Positions 8,846 through 18,511 of a stretch of 64,000 nt of DNA are shown one piece after another. The first letter of the stretch is position 1. The number at the start of each line of letters is the position of its first letter. The DNA comes from an uncultured Oscillospiraceae bacterium (GTDB lineage Bacteria; Bacillota; Clostridia; Oscillospirales; Oscillospiraceae). The position numbers and the translations under genes were made by a program. The notes below the pieces were generated by a model, which was not told the DNA's origin, made no database searches, and worked only from the letters and a program-made list of their open reading frames with translations. The stretch lies in contig CANQMO010000014.1 of the NCBI GenBank assembly GCA_947624985.1, positions 17,857 through 81,856 on the forward strand, read 5' to 3'.

Positions 8846-10534
8846 GTGAGCGGGATGAACTACATAAATCAGTACGGGAAATATGGGCCGCTGCCGAAGT
8901 CCGTTGATGTTCTGCCAGATCTCCGCATGCCGACGGAAAAGGAGCTTGAGAAGGTAAACGGTCTGTTTGTCCCTTATGTGTTTTACAGGACCGTCAAGGG
9001 TGGGCGGGAACTGACGACATCGTGCTGTGGCCGCGACCGGGCATTTTATCCCGGATCGCAGAGGACGGAGACGCCGGAATACTGGAAATTCATGGCTTCG
9101 AGACACAATGACGCTGTACGGTGTCCCTTCTGCGGTCGGAGGGCGACGCTGAAAGCGATCGGCAGAAAACGCGGCGGCCTGGCTGAGTGGGTGCCGGTGC
9201 TTTTTCTCCGGGAGCGGAAAGGGGACCTGCTGGCGCTGGGGGTCTGGGCCCGGAAACTGTATTGGGACGGCACCCTGGCAGATAGGCCGGAATACCGGAT
9301 AACGAACGTTTACCGGTTCACGCCGGGGCGCGCGGTGCAATATGAGCATGAAAGCTACGGGCGGGAAGCCTGGCGCGAAAGGGTCCTTGAAGGCGCGTAT
9401 GACCCCAAACACCTGATGATCAGAGATCCGTTCACGATCGGCGGGTATATAGGCGGCGTGGAGTATGAACTATACCACGTCATCGGCATGGAGGTGTTAA
9501 AACGCAGTGCTTTTAGGTACTGCCAGTATGACAGGTTCTGGGGCACAAGGGAATATAAAGGCTGGTTCATGGAATATCTGGCCGCCTGCTGTATCTGGCC
9601 GCGAAACATCGAAATGCTGATGAAGTGCGGGATGGCTGAACTGGTCGAGGAACTGGTAAAGGGTGTAAGAAAAAACCACTATCTGTTCAAATGGGGCGAG
9701 ACAGACCCCAAAAAGGCGTTCGGACTGGACGGTCAGGAGTGGAGGGCGTTTGCCGACAGTGGATATGATCTGGCGGGGCTGTACATCTACAAAAAGCTGC
9801 GGGGGGCCCGGGCAAGATGTGACTTTGGCACCGCGAGGAAAGTGATATCCAGATTGGGCACGTCATACGCAAACGATCTTGCCGTCTTATGCAAAAAGCA
9901 CGGCGTTGATCCCGTGCGAGCCTTTAAATATCTGGCAAAAGAACCGCAGTGCGCCAAGGGGAGTATGCCGATCGGGAGAAAATTTGAGCTTTGGAAGGAT
10001 TACGTCGGTTTCTGCGCCGGGCTCGGGTATGACCTGCGCGATGAAACTGTGGCGCTGCCACGGGATTTTATGCGTAAGCATGACGAGGCAGCGGCGGCTT
10101 ACGCCGAGCGAGAAGCGGAGATCGAGTATAAGAAATATGAAAAAAAGATCGGTGAGCGGGCAAAAAAATACGATTTTGCCCAGGGGGATCTGTTTATCCG
10201 GGTGGCCAGATCCCGTGACGAGGTAGTGGCCGAGGGGAACGCCCTCAAGCATTGCGTCGGCGGCTATGCCGGGCGGCACATGCAGGGGACGGTCACGATC
10301 CTCTTTCTCCGGATGGCCTCGGACCCGGATAAGCCGATGGTCACGGTGGAAATGGACGGAAACAGGCTCGTACAGGCGCACGGGTATAAGAATGATCGCG
10401 GGCGTGAATCGCCTCTGGTGACATACAAGACGTTTTTCAACAGATGGATGAAATGGCTGGAGCGGGGCAGCCCGCGAAAAAAAGATGGCACGCCCAGGGT
10501 ACGGCGTGAGAAAGGAGCTACAGCAGCGGCATGA
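8846..10534 (+). CDS. PcfJ-like protein
   Basis: EGNALKHCVGGYAGRHMQGTVTILFLRMASDPDKPMVTVEMDGNRLVQAHGYKN matches the PcfJ C-terminal pattern. Confidence 0.8.
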   Translation: MSGMNYINQYGKYGPLPKSVDVLPDLRMPTEKELEKVNGLFVPYVFYRTVKGGRELTTSCCGRDRAFYPGSQRTETPEYWKFMASRHNDAVRCPFCGRRATLKAIGRKRGGLAEWVPVLFLRERKGDLLALGVWARKLYWDGTLADRPEYRITNVYRFTPGRAVQYEHESYGREAWRERVLEGAYDPKHLMIRDPFTIGGYIGGVEYELYHVIGMEVLKRSAFRYCQYDRFWGTREYKGWFMEYLAACCIWPRNIEMLMKCGMAELVEELVKGVRKNHYLFKWGETDPKKAFGLDGQEWRAFADSGYDLAGLYIYKKLRGARARCDFGTARKVISRLGTSYANDLAVLCKKHGVDPVRAFKYLAKEPQCAKGSMPIGRKFELWKDYVGFCAGLGYDLRDETVALPRDFMRKHDEAAAAYAEREAEIEYKKYEKKIGERAKKYDFAQGDLFIRVARSRDEVVAEGNALKHCVGGYAGRHMQGTVTILFLRMASDPDKPMVTVEMDGNRLVQAHGYKNDRGRESPLVTYKTFFNRWMKWLERGSPRKKDGTPRVRREKGATAAA

Positions 10535-11517
10535 CAGAGGAAATGAACACAGTGGAAGCTGGCGCGGTCGAACAGACCCGGACTATTGAGACGGTCACAG
10601 CGGAGATCATCATGCTCAAGCGCGGTGCGGAGCAGATCGCTCTGCGTATCGCCATCGAGCTGGGCCGTCGGCTGACGGAAGCAAAGGAAATGTTACCCTA
10701 CGGGGAGTGGGGCACATGGGTGCGGGAAAAGGTTGAATTTTCCCAGGTAACAGCCACCAGGTACATGAAGCTGTTTGAGGAGTATGCAGCGCCACAGGAG
10801 AGCCTTTTCGGGGCAGAGACAGATTTTTCAACGTTGAAAAATCTGAGCGTTTCCAAGGCTTTGGCGCTGCTTGCGGTTCCGTCCGAGGAGCGGGAGACCT
10901 TCGCTGCGGAACATCATGTGGACAAGTTGTCAACCCGCCAGATGGACGAGCTGATGAAGCAGGTAAAGGACGCCGAGGACGCCAAGGAAGTGGCAGAGGC
11001 GGCGCTGGCCGGCGTGCAACTTGATCTCGAGAAGACCGTCTTGGAGCGGGATGATCTGCGGGAGCAGGTCAAGGATCTGCAGAGCCGCCCGGCGCCGGTG
11101 GCCGTTCAGGAGCCGGACCCGGAGGAAATGAGACGCCAGGTGGACGCCGCTGTGGCGGAGGCGACCAAGGACGTTGAAAAGACAGTCAAGGACCTCCGGG
11201 CTGAGCTGAAGGAGGCTACTAAGAGAGCGGACAGGCTGGCCAAGGAGGCAACGGACCGCCAGAAAGCGGCAGAGGAAGCTGTGTCTGCCATGGCGGAGCG
11301 GGACCGGCTCCGGGAGCAGTTGCAGACGGCGGAAAAGAAGCTTGCCATGTCTGACGCTGCGGTCTCTGCCGTCAATGTCCACTTTGAGACGGTGCAGACG
11401 GAGTTTGGCAAACTGACAGATGGGCTTCTGCGGATCGGGGACGAGGCGACCCGGGAAAAGGTCCGGGGCGCCGTGCTGCGGCTGCTGGACAAGCTCCGGG
11501 AGGAGATATCGGTATGA
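10531..11517 (+). CDS. DUF3102-type coiled-coil protein
   Basis: IAIELGRRLTEAKEMLPYGEWGTWVREKVEFSQVTATRYMKLFEEY. Confidence 0.75.
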   Translation: MTEEMNTVEAGAVEQTRTIETVTAEIIMLKRGAEQIALRIAIELGRRLTEAKEMLPYGEWGTWVREKVEFSQVTATRYMKLFEEYAAPQESLFGAETDFSTLKNLSVSKALALLAVPSEERETFAAEHHVDKLSTRQMDELMKQVKDAEDAKEVAEAALAGVQLDLEKTVLERDDLREQVKDLQSRPAPVAVQEPDPEEMRRQVDAAVAEATKDVEKTVKDLRAELKEATKRADRLAKEATDRQKAAEEAVSAMAERDRLREQLQTAEKKLAMSDAAVSAVNVHFETVQTEFGKLTDGLLRIGDEATREKVRGAVLRLLDKLREEISV

Positions 11518-11957
11518 CGCCTGAGCAGGCATTGATGATCGTGGACCCGGACACACGAGAGGCTGCGCTGGCCGGGGCAATGGGCTGCCGTCCACTGCGG
11601 GCAGAGTACATAGCGGAGGCGTGCCGGGTCCTGGCGGCGGACTATCGGACACTGAGCGAGGGATTGGGCCTTGCGACGGCAGGTCTTGCCGGGGCACTCA
11701 CACGAATGACAGCCGAGCGGGACGCGGCGGTGCGGGACTTCACGGAATACACACAAGCGTGGTGGAACGATGAAAAACGGTTTCCGTGTGAATGGTGCAA
11801 GCACTACGATCCTCCCTATTGCAGGAACATCAAGAAGTTGAATAGCGGGGAACCGTGTGCTGGGCAATTTTTCGAGTGGCGCGGCCCGCAGCCGGAAGAA
11901 GGCGCGGTCTGGGGAGAAAGAGCGAACATGAGCGCGAGTAAGGAGGCAGGTGCTTGA
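11514..11957 (+). CDS. Hypothetical phage protein
   Basis: ATGA overlap; CEWCKHYDPPYCRNIKKLNSGEPCAGQFFEWRG Cys motif. Confidence 0.6.
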   Translation: MTPEQALMIVDPDTREAALAGAMGCRPLRAEYIAEACRVLAADYRTLSEGLGLATAGLAGALTRMTAERDAAVRDFTEYTQAWWNDEKRFPCEWCKHYDPPYCRNIKKLNSGEPCAGQFFEWRGPQPEEGAVWGERANMSASKEAGA

Positions 11958-12408
11958 TGAAACCGATATATTTTAAAGCCGACATGGTGCAGGCCATCCT
12001 GGAGGGCAGAAAAACCGTGACGCGCTGGAGCGCGCCGCGAAGTGGAGAAAATACGCCGATAAGCCGAAAGACCACTGGCAATCGCCGTATTTCATGCCCC
12101 GGGAGGCGGCCAGGCTGTTCCTGCGCGTGACCGGCGTCCGGGTGGAGCGGTTGCAGGACATCGACGTTGTAGGGTGCAGGGCCGAGGGAATATGGGACGA
12201 TTACAAGGCCAGCAGCGAGAAACACCATGAAGCCCTTGCCACTATGGCATATCCGAAAGTGTTTTCCGAGTTGTGGGACAGCACCATCAAAAAGAAGGAG
12301 CGGGACCTATATGGCTGGGAGGCCAATCCGTGGGTTTGGGTGATCGAGTTCGAGCGGATCACCCGCGAGGACGCGCTGAGGGCAGGGACTGATGGGAGAG
12401 CTAGTTGA
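11957..12408 (+). pseudogene. Frameshifted ASCH/YqfB-like phage protein
   Basis: N-terminus MKPIYFKADMVQAILEGRKTVTR in one frame, continuation ALERAAKWRKYADKPKDHWQSPYFMPREAARLFLRVTGVRVERLQDI in another. Confidence 0.6.
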
Positions 12409-12604
12409 CATCGGACCATACATCGAGAGGAAAAAACAACGGGAGCCGTCATGCGCGAATTGCGCACACCACTTGGTCAAGGGCGACAGGCTGCCAAACG
12501 GGAGTATTGTAGCGGATGACGCATGTGCTATCAATTGGCGGATGGATCTGAGGACGCACCGTTGCGTGGATTTCAAAAGGAGGTCAAAGAGCGGACATGA
12601 GTGA
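12392..12604 (+). CDS. Small Cys-containing hypothetical protein
   Basis: 70 aa, CANCAHHLVKGD motif. Confidence 0.5.
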   Translation: MGELVDIGPYIERKKQREPSCANCAHHLVKGDRLPNGSIVADDACAINWRMDLRTHRCVDFKRRSKSGHE

Positions 12605-12742
12605 GAGTAAGGGGTATAAGACAATGATCGAGCAGACGGAGGCCAAGCTGGCCCGGGTGATGGAGCGGCTGACGGCAGCAGAATACCGCATGGCGAGAGC
12701 CGCCCAGCGGCTAGGCTAGGCGGCCCATCATCCGTCGATATG

Positions 12743-13198
12743 TTAAATAAGATCGTGCGGATCTGCTCCCAATGCGTCTGCTATGGCGATAAGGTTTTTT
12801 GCGGTTAGATTCGCTGCTGTTGATGTGCCGGATTCGACCCGCTGGATCTGCCTTATGTTCACGCCGGATTTTTCGGCCAACTGGCGCTGCGTCATACCCG
12901 ACATCCCGCGGAAAAACACCAATGATCCGGCGGTAGGAGTACGCTTGTATATATCAGCGTCTCCCATTTTCTCCGCGTCGCGGATTGGCATCCATCCCCA
13001 ATTTATGGCCTTGATACCCGGCTTTAGCATTTTAGTGATTTTCTCCTTGCCGCGCTCCATAGCCTCCTGCCAAGTGCTGGCCTCAATAATGGCCTTAACT
13101 CGTCCAACGTATACCTGTGCGCCTTTAACACCGATCTCAGCGTCCTCGCTTTTGGTCGCCGCCCGGTCTAGCTCAGCAGTGATGTAATACTTATCCAT
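12743..13198 (-). CDS. XRE-family regulator of a two-gene cassette (cassette A)
   Basis: C-terminal HTH MTQRQLAEKSGVNIRQIQRVESGTSTAANLTAKNLIAIADALGADPHDLI. Confidence 0.8.
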   Translation of the reverse strand: MDKYYITAELDRAATKSEDAEIGVKGAQVYVGRVKAIIEASTWQEAMERGKEKITKMLKPGIKAINWGWMPIRDAEKMGDADIYKRTPTAGSLVFFRGMSGMTQRQLAEKSGVNIRQIQRVESGTSTAANLTAKNLIAIADALGADPHDLI

Positions 13199-13210
13199 TT
13201 TAAGCCCTCC

Positions 13211-13534
13211 TTAAAACGTGGTACGGCCTTGGGAGATAGCCGCAACCGCCTTGCGGATATAATCGCCATCAAACACAAAACGTTTATCAATTACCAGCGC
13301 GGCGCTCCCGCTAGGCATTGCCCCAAGCTGCGCGAAAGTGTTGTTAATCAGGTCGTCGCGGTACGCTTTGACGCCCTCGTGAGTGTACTCGGGGAAAACC
13401 TTCCCGCCATCCGGATAACGACGCTCCACGTCATTGTCAATTATCTCTAATTGTTTAAGCGCACCAGTCAGTATGTCGGAGGCCCACTTGATCTGTTTAT
13501 CGGTACCTTTGAGCTCGGGGATTTTGTACTCCAT
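13211..13534 (-). CDS. Upstream partner in cassette A, hypothetical
   Basis: 107 aa, promoter with palindromic operator upstream. Confidence 0.65.
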   Translation of the reverse strand: MEYKIPELKGTDKQIKWASDILTGALKQLEIIDNDVERRYPDGGKVFPEYTHEGVKAYRDDLINNTFAQLGAMPSGSAALVIDKRFVFDGDYIRKAVAAISQGRTTF

Positions 13535-13575
13535 CTTATTTACCTCCTGGGCGTTGCCCTTTATCTTATAGTCCT

Positions 13576-13605
13576 ATTATACGCTAATATTAGCGTATTG
13601 TCAAC
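13576..13605 (-). promoter_or_regulatory. Cassette A promoter with palindrome ACGCTAATATTAGCGT in the spacer
   Basis: Reverse strand TTGACA-ATACGCTAATATTAGCG-TATAAT. Confidence 0.85.
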
Positions 13606-13795
13606 AGCTTTTTGAGGTTTTTCTAATTTTTTTGACGTGAAAAAGGCTGAGGCGAGGGGCCGGCGCGGCCCGGCCCTTTGTCTGAACCTTTTTCAACAGC
13701 ACAGGGGATACATATTTAAATATCACGCGCACGCGCGCGTGTTTTTATCCGGCTTGATAACGGCGGGATTTATGACCACGGAGAGGGTGTGAGCG

Positions 13796-14752
13796 ATGGT
13801 TCGGGTAGAGTGGCGGATACGGGAATGGCAAATGCGCAACGGCGTATGCGAGAAAGTCAAGTTTGCTGTGACGCTGGACGGCGCTGTCCGCACGGGGACG
13901 CGCTCATACATGAGGGCGGTGGACCGGGCGGAGAAAAACAGACGGGAGGCGGCACGGGAGATGGCGAGGATCCTCAATGACAACTTCGAGGCCGGCTCAG
14001 ACGTGCATTTGCTCCTGACCTATGACGAGGCGTCGGTCCGGAAACTGGTTCGTCGGGTAGGTGTGCCGGAGCAAGATATCGAGCGCTTTCTGTTCTCTGT
14101 CCGTAGCGAGGGGGAGACCCGGGAGCAGGAGGACAACCGGCTGCTGCTCTACATGGCGGCGGAGCAGGAGTTCAGAAACTGGACGAAGCGCTGCCGGCGG
14201 GCATGCGGGAAGGCCGGCGTGCAGCTGAAGTATGCGGGGATCACCAGCGACCGAGAGCGGGACAAGCGCACCGGGACGACGGGACCGGCCCGGCTGCACC
14301 ATCATGTCGTCGTGAACCGGGAGACAGCAGAGCTATGCGCTCGGGCCTGGCGCGGTGGTGCGGCAGACAAAAAAGTCCTATACGGGCCCCATGGGGACCT
14401 GTCCGAACTGGCTGAGTACATGATCGACCAGGTGCGTACCATCCCGGGGATGAAGCGTTACCACCCGTCCCGGACGCTGACCCAACCGGAGCCAATCGAC
14501 AGACCGGCGCAGAATCCGGACGCGCCGCTGCGGGTGCCGGAAGGCTGCGAATTTATCTGGCGGTCAGAGAGCAGGCCCGGGCGGCCACAGGTGATCCGGT
14601 ATTACCGTCCGCCGGAGAAGCGCCGGCGGCAGCGGAAAAAGCGAAAAGGAGGCAAGGGCCATGGCGGAGACATACGGGGAACTGATATGCCGGCTGTGCC
14701 GGCTCCGGGACGAGATGAACAAGACCCCGGAGGGCCGGGCGGCTCTGCATGA
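13796..14752 (+). CDS. HUH-type rolling-circle replication-associated protein (putative)
   Basis: DVHLLLTYDE, ARLHHHVVVN (His-rich HUH-like motif), LSELAEYMIDQ (candidate Tyr). Confidence 0.65.
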   Translation: MVRVEWRIREWQMRNGVCEKVKFAVTLDGAVRTGTRSYMRAVDRAEKNRREAAREMARILNDNFEAGSDVHLLLTYDEASVRKLVRRVGVPEQDIERFLFSVRSEGETREQEDNRLLLYMAAEQEFRNWTKRCRRACGKAGVQLKYAGITSDRERDKRTGTTGPARLHHHVVVNRETAELCARAWRGGAADKKVLYGPHGDLSELAEYMIDQVRTIPGMKRYHPSRTLTQPEPIDRPAQNPDAPLRVPEGCEFIWRSESRPGRPQVIRYYRPPEKRRRQRKKRKGGKGHGGDIRGTDMPAVPAPGRDEQDPGGPGGSA

Positions 14753-14840
14753 GGTCAAAAAGACGCTGCGGGTCATGCGGCGGCGCGGCGTGTCCTACGC
14801 AAAGGCTGCAATGCTGCGGAAAAATAGCGGGGGGGGGTAA
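14661..14840 (+). CDS. Small hypothetical protein overlapping the end of the Rep-like gene
   Basis: 59 aa MAETYGELICRLCRLRDEMNKTPEGRAALHEVKKTL...; ends in a G9-TAA tract. Confidence 0.5.
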   Translation: MAETYGELICRLCRLRDEMNKTPEGRAALHEVKKTLRVMRRRGVSYAKAAMLRKNSGGG

Positions 14841-14843
14841 GCG

Positions 14844-15254
14844 ATGAGTACAGACAGGTATGGATGGATGGGGTTTGTGCGCTGGATGGTGCGGGCGTTC
14901 CCGGCGAGAGCGCAGGCGCTGGGGGACCTGCACGCCATGAAAATGACGGCCCGGTATTCCATGGAGCCAGGGGGCGGCGGCCCGGAACGGACTACGGAGG
15001 CGGTGGCCATTCGCCAGTTGCCTGAGGACGAGCAAAAAGAATATGACGCGGTGCGTACCGCGCTGGAACGGATGGCGGCAAGATCTGACGCCAAGGACAG
15101 GCTGCGCCTGATCCGCATGGTGTATTGGGACCGTTCCTGCGGCCTGTATGCGGCAGCGAGGAAAGTCGGGATATCGGAGGCGACAGCAAAGCGGTGGAAC
15201 GGCTCATTTTTGCGTGATGTGGGGTGGAATTATGGGTGGCACCCTGAAAAATGA
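14844..15254 (+). CDS. ArpU/RinA-like late transcription regulator (putative)
   Basis: Sigma region 4-like C-terminus ARKVGISEATAKRWNGSFLRDVGW; position just before terminase. Confidence 0.55.
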   Translation: MSTDRYGWMGFVRWMVRAFPARAQALGDLHAMKMTARYSMEPGGGGPERTTEAVAIRQLPEDEQKEYDAVRTALERMAARSDAKDRLRLIRMVYWDRSCGLYAAARKVGISEATAKRWNGSFLRDVGWNYGWHPEK

Positions 15255-15362
15255 GCCCTCACGGCCAAAAAAGTGTGTTATAATGGCAGCATGGAATAGA
15301 GCGAGAGCCCCGACGGAGACCATCTGCCGGGGCTTTGCTATGCCCGGAAGGAGGCGGGGGCC

Positions 15363-15827
15363 ATGGCGACGGGCAAGTATGAGCGGTGGCTCACGCCGGA
15401 GGGGCTGGGCGAGATCGAGGCGTGGGCCCGGGACGGGCTCACTGACGAGCAACTGGCCCGGAAGATGGGCATAAGCAGAGAGACGCTGCGGGTCTGGGCG
15501 AAAAAGTATCCTGGCATTTCTGGCAGCGTCACGCGCGGGCGCGGCGGCGCGCGCGAACAGATTGAAAATGCAGTCTACAAGCGGGCACTGGGCTACACCG
15601 TGGAGGTGAAGGAGCCAATGAAGGTGCGCCGGCGGTTTTTTAATCCAACGACCGGGAAGATGGAGGAGCAGGAGGAGGTCGTCCAGGGGGTCCGAGAGGT
15701 ACATATCCCGCCGGACACGCGGGCGGCTCAGATGTGGCTGACCAACCGGGAGCGGGACCGGTGGGCGGAACACCCGACGCCCATCGACGGCCAGCGTGAG
15801 GCGGTCACGGTGGAGGTGGACTTGTGA
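15363..15827 (+). CDS. terS: Terminase small subunit
   Basis: HTH GLTDEQLARKMGISRETLRVWAKKYP, directly upstream of terL. Confidence 0.8.
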   Translation: MATGKYERWLTPEGLGEIEAWARDGLTDEQLARKMGISRETLRVWAKKYPGISGSVTRGRGGAREQIENAVYKRALGYTVEVKEPMKVRRRFFNPTTGKMEEQEEVVQGVREVHIPPDTRAAQMWLTNRERDRWAEHPTPIDGQREAVTVEVDL

Positions 15828-17059
15828 GGGTCCGGTTGTCCGAACATATGGGCCCGGCATTTTACGATCTGGCCCGGGACGTGTTCCGGCACGGGCACAC
15901 ATACTACGACCTGAGCGGGGGCCGGGGCAGTCTGAAAAGCTCCACGGTGAGCCTGCTGGTGCCGCTGCTGCTGATAACCCATCCGGGCACCCATGCGCTG
16001 GTGCTGCGCAAGGTGGCAAACACCATGCGGGACAGCGTGTTTGCCCAGTATAGCTGGGCGGTGGCGGAGCTTGGGATGGCGGACTATTGGACGGCTCGGG
16101 TGTCGCCCATGGAACTGGTCTACCGCCCCACCGGACAGAAGATCATGTTCCGGGGCGCCGACGACCCCATGAAGATCAAGTCCATCAAGGCCCCGTTCGG
16201 CTACATCGCCGTGACCCATTTCGAGGAAAAGGACCAGTTCGCCGGTCGGGAGGAGATCCGGAACATACTTCAGTCAACCATGCGCGGCGGGGACGTGTTC
16301 TGGAACTTCGAGAGCTACAACCCGCCCATCAGCCGGGACAACTGGGCAAACCTGGACACGGCCAAACCCATGCCGGACCGCCTGGTCCACAAGAGCAGCT
16401 ATCTGGACGCGCCGGCCCAGTGGCTGGGAGAGGAGTTCCTGGCGGCGGCGGATCACCTGAAGGCGGCAGACCCCCGGGCCTATGAGCATGAGTACCTGGG
16501 CGTGGCCACCGGCACCGGGGCCAATGTCTTTGAGAAGGTGGAGGTCCGGCGGATCACCGACGAGGAGATAGAGCGTCAGGACCGGATATTCCAGGGGGTG
16601 GACTGGGGGTGGTTCCCGGATCAGTTCGCTTTCCTGCGGACCGGGTATGAGGCCGCCCAGGAGAAGATATGGCTGCTGGATGAGCTTTATGGCAACAAGC
16701 TGAGCAACCAGGCGACGGCCAAGTGGATCAAGGACCACGGCTACACGGACTATGTGATAGCCTGCGACAGCGCGGAGCCCAAAAGCGTTGATGATTACCG
16801 TGGCGCCGGGCTGCCGGCCCGGGGCGCGATCAAGGGGCCCGGAAGCGTGGATTATGGCTTCAAGTGGCTCCAGACACGGACGCTGGTGATCGACCCGGAG
16901 CGGACACCGGCGGCGTACCGGGAGATCATGCACTACGAATATGAGCGGGACCGGGCCGGGAACATCATCAGCGGGTACCCGGACAAGGATGATCACGCTA
17001 TATCGGCTCTGCGCTATGCGTATGAGTCGCTTTTCAACAGGAGAGGTACGACGGCATGA
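15824..17059 (+). CDS. terL: Terminase large subunit (PBSX family)
   Basis: GGRGSLKSSTVSLLV Walker A, nuclease-domain motifs (VDWGWFPDQFAFL; VIACDSAEPKSVDDYR). Confidence 0.95.
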   Translation: MRVRLSEHMGPAFYDLARDVFRHGHTYYDLSGGRGSLKSSTVSLLVPLLLITHPGTHALVLRKVANTMRDSVFAQYSWAVAELGMADYWTARVSPMELVYRPTGQKIMFRGADDPMKIKSIKAPFGYIAVTHFEEKDQFAGREEIRNILQSTMRGGDVFWNFESYNPPISRDNWANLDTAKPMPDRLVHKSSYLDAPAQWLGEEFLAAADHLKAADPRAYEHEYLGVATGTGANVFEKVEVRRITDEEIERQDRIFQGVDWGWFPDQFAFLRTGYEAAQEKIWLLDELYGNKLSNQATAKWIKDHGYTDYVIACDSAEPKSVDDYRGAGLPARGAIKGPGSVDYGFKWLQTRTLVIDPERTPAAYREIMHYEYERDRAGNIISGYPDKDDHAISALRYAYESLFNRRGTTA

Positions 17060-17406
17060 ACGTGACGGTGAATGTGCTGGGAACAGAATACGACGTCAAG
17101 GAGGTCACGCAGGATCTGCTGCCCGATGGGGCGGACGGATATTGCGACTTGTCGGAGCACGTCTGTGCGGTCGATGGCTATGCGGAGGACAAGGCAAAAA
17201 CACCGGCCCAACGGCTGAAAGAATCGATCTTGTCGGATCTGGATGTGCAGATCAAAAAGAATAAGCGGCATGAGATCGTCCACGCGTTTCTGAACGAGAG
17301 TGGGCTGTGGGAAAACAGCTGGGCGAGAAATGAAGAAATGGTGGACTGGATCGCCATCCAGGGGCCGAAGATATACCGGGCCTGGGAGGCTGCCGGCGCG
17401 CTGTGA
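17056..17406 (+). CDS. Hypothetical phage protein
   Basis: ATGA overlap with terL. Confidence 0.55.
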   Translation: MNVTVNVLGTEYDVKEVTQDLLPDGADGYCDLSEHVCAVDGYAEDKAKTPAQRLKESILSDLDVQIKKNKRHEIVHAFLNESGLWENSWARNEEMVDWIAIQGPKIYRAWEAAGAL

Positions 17407-17441
17407 CGGCTGGGTGATAAAAAACGAAAGGAGACGAGGAT

Positions 17442-17825
17442 ATGGGAGGCAGAGGAGCGTCTAGTGGTGGCGGTGATGGCGTTTTCCCGTCGAAAAAAGA
17501 AAGAACAATAGAGACCATATATAGAGAACAGCGCGGTTTTCAGAAGTCGTACTACAAGGACGAGGTGCTTGAAGCCAGAAGTGACGGCAAAGGGAATGTA
17601 ACATTTAGTTATGCAACTGGCGGGCAGTATGAAAAAACGGCCAAAACGAATAGGACAAACTATGTGACGTTCAAGCTGCGCGCAGGGGCTATAAATGGCG
17701 AGACCTTTAATGTAAATTGGTCAAAAGTAAAGTCGATATCTGGGCATACATACAGTCTCCGCGATGAAGCGAAGGCTGCGGGGCTGAAGTGGGACGGCGA
17801 AACAAAAAAATGGATCAGAAAATGA
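17442..17825 (+). CDS. Hypothetical MGGRGASSGGG-type phage protein
   Basis: 127 aa with strong RBS. Confidence 0.55.
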   Translation: MGGRGASSGGGDGVFPSKKERTIETIYREQRGFQKSYYKDEVLEARSDGKGNVTFSYATGGQYEKTAKTNRTNYVTFKLRAGAINGETFNVNWSKVKSISGHTYSLRDEAKAAGLKWDGETKKWIRK

Positions 17826-17835
17826 CATCTTTATT

Positions 17836-18507
17836 ATGATAAACTTTGAAAATCTGGACAAATGCATATTTCCGGGCGTGGGGAAGTACGGAATACCACA
17901 ACTGGAACCTGTCAATGAATATCCAGAGGGCGAGTTCATCCCTGTCAATTACCACTATACGGCCAAAGACCGCGCAGAAAAGATAATCCATTTTTTTGTT
18001 GATGATACGCTGTTCATCCGCCAGTGGAATCAGCCAGATAAGTACATACCCGCGTTGAAGCAATTCGAGGCTATATGCGCTCCTGACTTCTCAACATACA
18101 CCGATATGCCGCTGGCAATGCAGATATACAACCATTACCGTAAGCATTGGCTGGCGGCGTACTGGCAAATGCAGGGAATGACAGTATATCCGACAATATC
18201 ATGGAGTACGCCTGACAGTTACGATTGGTGTTTTGATGGTGAGCCTGTCGGCGGCATTGTGGCAATATCAAGCGTCGGGGTCGCAAGGGATAAAGAGGCA
18301 AAGCGGTTGTTCCTGCAAGGCTATGACGAGATGATGAAACGGCTTGACCCGTCATGGGTGATATTCTACGGGACTGTTTTTGAAGAATGTGACTGGAACG
18401 TAATACGAGTCAAACCTTTCGGCGCAGCCTTTACACAGCGTGGAAAAGAGGCGGCGCTAAAGAGGGAAGCCGAAATGTATTATGACAGTATACTCTGTCG
18501 GGATTGA
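17836..18507 (+). CDS. DUF4417-like protein (candidate cargo gene)
   Basis: MQGMTVYPTISWSTPDSYDWCFDGEPVGGIVAISSVGV pattern. Confidence 0.6.
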   Translation: MINFENLDKCIFPGVGKYGIPQLEPVNEYPEGEFIPVNYHYTAKDRAEKIIHFFVDDTLFIRQWNQPDKYIPALKQFEAICAPDFSTYTDMPLAMQIYNHYRKHWLAAYWQMQGMTVYPTISWSTPDSYDWCFDGEPVGGIVAISSVGVARDKEAKRLFLQGYDEMMKRLDPSWVIFYGTVFEECDWNVIRVKPFGAAFTQRGKEAALKREAEMYYDSILCRD

Positions 18508-18511
18508 TGAT

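Noticed and set aside
8476-14752. Element 1 as an integrative conjugative element (PcfJ/PcfK and HUH protein)
   Set aside because: Full set of phage head, tail and lysis genes and no T4SS or coupling protein genes.
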